NCBI GenBank assembly: GCA_002295925.1
Contig: DBGO01000005.1
Coordinates: 1-45,507 of the forward strand
Origin: Flavobacteriales bacterium UBA852
GTDB taxonomy: Bacteria > Bacteroidota > Bacteroidia > Flavobacteriales_E > Vicingaceae
DNA length: 45,507 bases
Direction of reading: 5' to 3'
Part shown: piece by piece, positions 44,001-45,507 of the stretch
Position numbering within the stretch: position 1 is the stretch's first letter
Layout of the letters: the number at the start of each line of letters is the position of its first letter
The notes under the pieces: generated by a model
What the model saw: the letters and a program-made list of their open reading frames with translations, nothing else
Databases searched by the model: none
Told to the model about the DNA's origin: nothing
Translations under genes and position numbers: made by a program

Positions 44001-45286
44001 TGAAAGGTGATTTGAGGGGGCTCATTGAGAACAAAGACAGTGTCAAAAGTACAATTGTTTGAATCAACAACATGTAACGCATAGTTTCCTGCAGTAAGGT
44101 TTACAGCATTTCCTGTAGAACTTACATTAGGTGTCCAAGTATAGGTATAATTACCACCCGAACCACCTACCGCACTAGAAAATATAAACCCATCATTATA
44201 GCCAAAACAAGTAGGCTCTTGACTGTTTATTACAAATGCCGATAATAAAGCAGGATCGCTTAAACTAACACTTTCAGAGCAAGTTACCGGAGGAGATTGA
44301 CCTAAATCAGTAACCAAAACTATTTGTGTTCCGGCACAAGCTTCACTCCAAGTAGCAGTAGTTGGTCCTCCTACCCATTGGTAAGAAAACGGTCCTACAC
44401 CACCGGTTACATTTACGGTCACAATTCCATTACACGAATCTTTACACTGGACATGATAACCTCCATAATAAGTTGTATCTATAGTAATAGTAATATCAAA
44501 CTGAACTTCACCTGGCCCTGTACCACAAGCTGTTTTATCATGTATTATATTTGGTTTACTTTTTAAAGCCGAAAAATCGCTATCTTCAACAGCGTTTTCA
44601 TCTATAATAAAATAGGTTTGATTATTAGTTAAAACCTGAATATTTTTATTGTTAATCAATAACGGTTTTTTTGTGAGTACAGCAACATTTTCCCAATCGA
44701 GGATTAACTTTCCTTTGGGAAGGAATTGAATTTCGTGAGCTTTAAAAATTGAAGAAAAATTAAAACTTCCCGAATAAAATGAAACTTTGCTGTTTGACTC
44801 AAAATTTGATGTAAAAATATAATTTGCCTTCCCTTTAAACTCTATAGGTAAAACTATGTTAGTAAACGCTGATGTTTTTATTATTACTTCGTTTACGTTA
44901 GGCTTCTCAAAAATGATTTTGCCCTTACCGTAAATGTTGATTTTATTTTGTAAAATAAACTTATCGTGAATAACAAAATCTTGATTTATCTCCAAATTAT
45001 TATCCAATCCCAATGCTTGCCAATAAATTCCTAAAATATCAACGACTGAATTAGCGGTAATCAATTGATGGTCTTTTGTAAAAGAATGAATATCGAAAAT
45101 AGCATTATCATCCTTACCGGGAATTCCTGCGCCACCCTGACCACCACTTTTAATTGACCAATGGCTTGCATCCGACCAATCACCGCCGTTGCCTACCCAA
45201 TAATAATTTCTTGCTGAAATATTTGAAAGAACAAATAGAGAAATAATAAATAAAACAAGGGATTTTATTTGTTTGAGCATTTTCAT
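35099..45286 (-). CDS. Giant SprB-repeat adhesin with type B T9SS sorting domain
   Basis: A 3395-residue secreted protein. The parts in order are: a signal peptide (to about NISAR); an N-terminal region (about 27-275) beginning NYYWVGNGGDWSDASHWS with beta-helix-like sequence; about 38 SprB repeats of about 76 residues; two Ig/PKD-like modules (TVCSGATLQLVG; VDAGPDQTVFEG); and a gliding-motility-type C-terminal domain (FPDGITPNGDGKNDTW ... VEIYNRWGELLY ... PVGTYYYVIDL). A typical repeat reads SCNGVCDGTAT, PPYTYSWSNGAT, GLCAGTYTVTVTDANGC. Its four conserved cysteines per repeat probably form disulfides. SprB is the mobile adhesin of gliding in Flavobacterium. Whether this cell glides cannot be decided here. 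Confidence 0.93.
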   Translation of the reverse strand: MKMLKQIKSLVLFIISLFVLSNISARNYYWVGNGGDWSDASHWSIKSGGQGGAGIPGKDDNAIFDIHSFTKDHQLITANSVVDILGIYWQALGLDNNLEINQDFVIHDKFILQNKINIYGKGKIIFEKPNVNEVIIKTSAFTNIVLPIEFKGKANYIFTSNFESNSKVSFYSGSFNFSSIFKAHEIQFLPKGKLILDWENVAVLTKKPLLINNKNIQVLTNNQTYFIIDENAVEDSDFSALKSKPNIIHDKTACGTGPGEVQFDITITIDTTYYGGYHVQCKDSCNGIVTVNVTGGVGPFSYQWVGGPTTATWSEACAGTQIVLVTDLGQSPPVTCSESVSLSDPALLSAFVINSQEPTCFGYNDGFIFSSAVGGSGGNYTYTWTPNVSSTGNAVNLTAGNYALHVVDSNNCTFDTVFVLNEPPQITFQLDSFNVTCNGECNGMGIVSNISGGSGTYVSYQWDDPSAQNATIATGLCAGLYHVTVTDDVGCIGTDSVQVLEPAPITFDSSQTNISCGGACDGTVSVFNIAGGVPPYSHLWNTGATTPSLSNLCPGTYSDTLTDANGCDTVITFVVTEPPILTTTTSITDVTCNGACDGTAATSPSGGTPGYTYLWNTGATSSSISNLCPGQYYVDITDANGCTVSDTVQITEPLPLAANTSATDASCNGVCDGTATANPTGGTSPFSYSWTPGGQTSQSINSLCAGTYYVTIIDANGCTTQDSATVSEPALLTVSVSGTDITCNGLCDGTTTTSVSGGTSPYTYSWSNGATSANLTGLCSGTYFVTVTDANGCSASGSYTINEPSSINPNVTTVDNLCFGDCNGTATANPTGGAGGYTYNWNTTPAQNTQTAAGLCAGSYTVIVTDANGCTDSQTITINEPTALSSSTSQTDVTCYGSCDGTASVSVSGGTGSYSYSWNTTPVQTTSSASNLCAGQYIVTITDANNCNISDTVTINQPDSLAPNVSFTDMSCNGVCDGTATALVTGGTPPYSYSWSNGATSQSISGLCAGNYTVTVTDSRGCTNQETITISNPPVLTTSTNAVNASCGTICDGVATTFPSGGTSPYSYNWNDPYNQNTPTADSLCAGDYVVTVTDAGGCSVTDTVTINELITINITTGTITISCNGVCDGQATANPSGGASPYTYQWSDGQTTQTATGLCPGTYTVTATDANGCASTVSVTIPTDPAVLVTNATSTDVSCYGSCDGSVNAAPSGGTPPYNVVWTPASITPGANNLCPGQYVVSVTDANGCNQTDTLTVKEPDSIALNEVVVSPNCNGDCNGSITLNPTGGTAPYTYLWNTGATSSSISNLCAGTYNVIVTDANGCTNSRNITVTEPALLSASPLPTDVSCFGACDGTAAVIVGGGTAPYTYFWSPGGQTTPSISGLCPGNYSVLITDANGCTTNQNVTINEPAQVAGNLTSTPPTCNGSCDGSITANPTGGTPGYTYNWSNGATTQTISNLCSGSYTVTITDANGCSVNESYTLNNPNALTVSLDSVDVSCNGACDGQAIANISGGTTPYTINWMPGNFSTSTISNLCAGTYSVTVTDANGCVFTGNVNVDEPNTISATATVTDANCGFCDGVISVSVSGGTVPYTHSWSNGDNGAIITNLCPGFYTDTITDLNGCTYLLTTSVSNPTGPSGVTPTIVDASCNGVCDGSASIIPIGGTPGYTYNWTPGGYTTSSVNGLCANTYNITVTDAAGCQLNTSINVNEPSVITANISSTDATCSGNCDGTASVSPSGGTPPYTYSWSNGATTSSVSGLCVGNVSVTITDANGCSTSASATINAPTALSLSTSTTDASCNASCDGSATVTVSGGTAPYTYLWDDVLSQSTSTATGLCAGNYNVTVTDANGCSATASVTVNEPSLISVSSTVNDATCGNCDGNISVSASGGTSPYTYLWNNGVPGPSVNALCAGIYTVTVTDANGCTYSENITVSNINGPATSSTKTDATCNGVCDGVATVSASGGVAPYTYLWSPGGQTTASVSGLCSGTYNVAVTDANGCTSYENITINDNTSITATTSTTDASCNGACDGSATITPTGGVPPYTYAWSTGHTINAVGGLCAGNYSVTVTDALVCSSVFNVTINEPSTIALTANAVAATCFGSCNGSVNLTVSGGTAPYTYLWSTGATTQNISALCAGNYSVTVTDANGCSANTSVNVPDGIAITATFTQTDATCGNCDGTATVSASGGAGAPYTYLWQVSGNTSTTESNLCPGAYNVDVTDNAGCTQTFTVLINNVNGPSISTNADSVNCNGSCDGLAYVNVSSGVSPYTYQWDDPALQTNDTAFNLCAGLYNIVVQDANGCISVDSVSVNEPPLISANLTATNPTCAGICDGTITANPANGSGPYTYLWNTVATTQTISNLCAGTYSVTVTDNKGCSVIDSVTLTNPTTINLTVSGTDATCNSACDGTALVTASGGTPPYTYLWSDGQINSLATGLCAGSYTITVTDANGCSASGNVTINEPAILTTSSSVTDVSCYGNCDGTITTSPSGGTSPYTYFWSDGQTTQTASGLCAGTYDVIVIDANNCTAYDTLTVNNPTAITGNITVNDATCNVCDGDATANPANGVAPYTYLWSDGQTTQTAVGLCAGVYYVTITDNTGCSDIDTVIVNNATGPSLTMASTDETCSGLCNGSATVTATGGTTPYSYQWDDPNNQTLATASNLCAGFYTVTVTDANNCSSIDTVTIQTSTIGATIISTTDVSCYGNCDGTAVANATSGTPNYSYVWNPTGQNSSSATNLCAGNYVVTITDANNCSDSATATINEPMPLAITINSTNISCNGSCDGSAMAMVTGGTAPYTYSWNTLPLQTTQSISNLCAGQYIVTVTDANNCTISDTVTITEPAPIVPNETLTNPGCGLCDGSITLNPTGGTAPYSYSWNNGAVTPVINNLCAGTYTVDITDATGCTLNYIIALSSVNAPTLTTTATDVSCNSFCDGQVSVSASGGNPPYSYAWSPGNQTTSTISGQCAGIYSVNVTDAANCVAVAVDTVNEPDPITANLLAYDAYCNGDCNGSAVSVTLGGTPPYAYSWTDPNNQTTDSISGLCAGMVSVTITDNNGCSVVDSVMIYEPSAISVTVSNTDVSCSSNCDATASATVTGGTTPYTYNWLPSGFTTQNVSNICFGANTVTVTDNNGCSTTQTFNVAAADTVMATAPADTTVCSGATLQLVGSSYNANSVEWLDLSTGTSLSNNDTLNISSVTSGTFCYVYFAYGNCTASDTVCVTIEDLPVVDAGPDQTVFEGTIIQLNATGGVSYTWEPADSLTNNTIPNPTDTVVATTTYYVTAISAGGCIGTDSVTITVIPKINFPDGITPNGDGKNDTWVIDFINEYPNAVVEIYNRWGELLYRSEDYQNDWDGTYKGKPLPVGTYYYVIDLNEEGLKPFTGPLTIMR
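35820..44460 (-). repeat. Tandem array of about 38 SprB modules (about 228 bp each)
   Basis: Counting the CNGxCDG-type module starts in the translated adhesin gives 38 modules, with a period of about 75-77 codons. Modules are divergent at the DNA level, so the array is old rather than freshly expanded. Five modules have a shortened first Cys loop (for example TCGNCDG) and an NGP-type end. These lie at about 40545, 39640, 38740, 37605 and 36695. Confidence 0.88.
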
Positions 45287-45453
45287 TATTTAAGCTTTAT
45301 AATACGACAATTTTACAAATTAGTTTCTAATATACCTACAAAATTATGTTGAAATAGAGTATTATAATGACGTTAAAGGGTGAATGTAAAGTTGCATTTT
45401 AGTTGACAGAATGGTATTTTTTAAAAAAAGAACGAGAATTAAACTTAATTTAC

Positions 45454-45461
45454 TACATTTG
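45454..45461 (+). promoter_or_regulatory. -7 element of the terminal tRNA gene
   Basis: TACATTTG matches TAnnTTTG, 16 bases before the inferred tRNA 5' end. Confidence 0.45.
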
Positions 45462-45477
45462 CAACCAACCAAAAGTT

Positions 45478-45507
45478 GGGGACGTAGCTCAGCTGGCTAG
45501 AGCACTT
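45478..45507 (+). tRNA. Partial tRNA gene cut by the window end
   Basis: GGGGACG, then TA and GCTCAGCTGGCTAGAGC, reproduce an acceptor 5' strand followed by a full D-arm. The anticodon lies beyond the window, so the amino acid cannot be named. Confidence 0.85.

Noticed and set aside
35820..44460. Regularly spaced repeats that could suggest a CRISPR array.
   Set aside because: The period is about 228 bases, the repeats are protein-coding and diverged, and no cas genes are present.
35099..45286. Many open frames on the opposite strand and in other frames of the adhesin gene.
   Set aside because: They arise from the repeated, low-stop codon pattern of the SprB array. They lack ribosome sites and family motifs.
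45478..45507. Naming the amino acid of the final tRNA.
   Set aside because: The anticodon is outside the window, and the acceptor and D-arm alone do not define identity.

Overview
The window is AT-rich DNA from a member of the Bacteroidota, probably a gliding or T9SS-bearing lineage of the Flavobacteriia/Cytophagia/Sphingobacteriia type. The support is: two kinds of type IX secretion (T9SS) sorting domain, a PorP/SprF partner protein, an SprB-repeat adhesin, a TamB-like protein of Bacteroidota form, and several TAnnTTTG (-7) promoter elements. No stretch longer than 300 bases lacks a gene. The longest intergenic gaps (about 180-245 bases) are described in the entries.

Region 1 (1-20,320, all minus strand) is a heavy-metal resistance island. 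In the direction of transcription it has three blocks. (a) An ArsR-type repressor, then a second ArsR repressor with merTP (fused mercuric transporter/periplasmic carrier), a SAM methyltransferase, a GDCCVxC Cys-rich protein and an HMA-AraC fusion regulator, followed by an HMA-MauE membrane protein and a HYC_CC_PP protein. (b) A Cu/Ag-type tripartite RND efflux operon (cusA, cusC, cusB) with a periplasmic HMA protein, a tiny membrane peptide, a DUF3347 lipoprotein and a haem-binding c-type protein. (c) A second HMA-AraC regulator, then a tightly packed ten-gene operon: SHOCT protein, Met/His/Cys-rich lipoprotein, ArsR regulator, two small membrane proteins, a lycopene-cyclase-like membrane protein, NADH dehydrogenase 2, an archaeal-type (type II) GAPDH, an ATC-hydrolase-like enzyme and a dicarboxylate/amino-acid symporter. 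The last block mixes metal sensing with central metabolism and is the least explained part of the island.

Region 2 (20,520-34,030) looks like core chromosome: ribF, a leucine-rich-repeat secreted protein, a propeller lipoprotein, a T9SS cargo protein, an ftsB/divIC-like gene, tsaD, a very large TamB-like gene, a few small secreted or hypothetical proteins and tRNA-Ser(TGA).

Region 3 (34,169-45,286, minus strand) is a T9SS surface locus: a 3395-residue SprB-repeat adhesin with about 38 Cys-rich modules and a gliding-motility-type C-terminal sorting domain, followed three bases later by its porP/sprF partner. The window ends inside another tRNA gene.

The best candidates for undescribed biology are the paired HMA-AraC fusion regulators, the ten-gene metal/metabolism operon, an operator shared by the two ArsR genes, and a four-module super-repeat within the second half of the adhesin.
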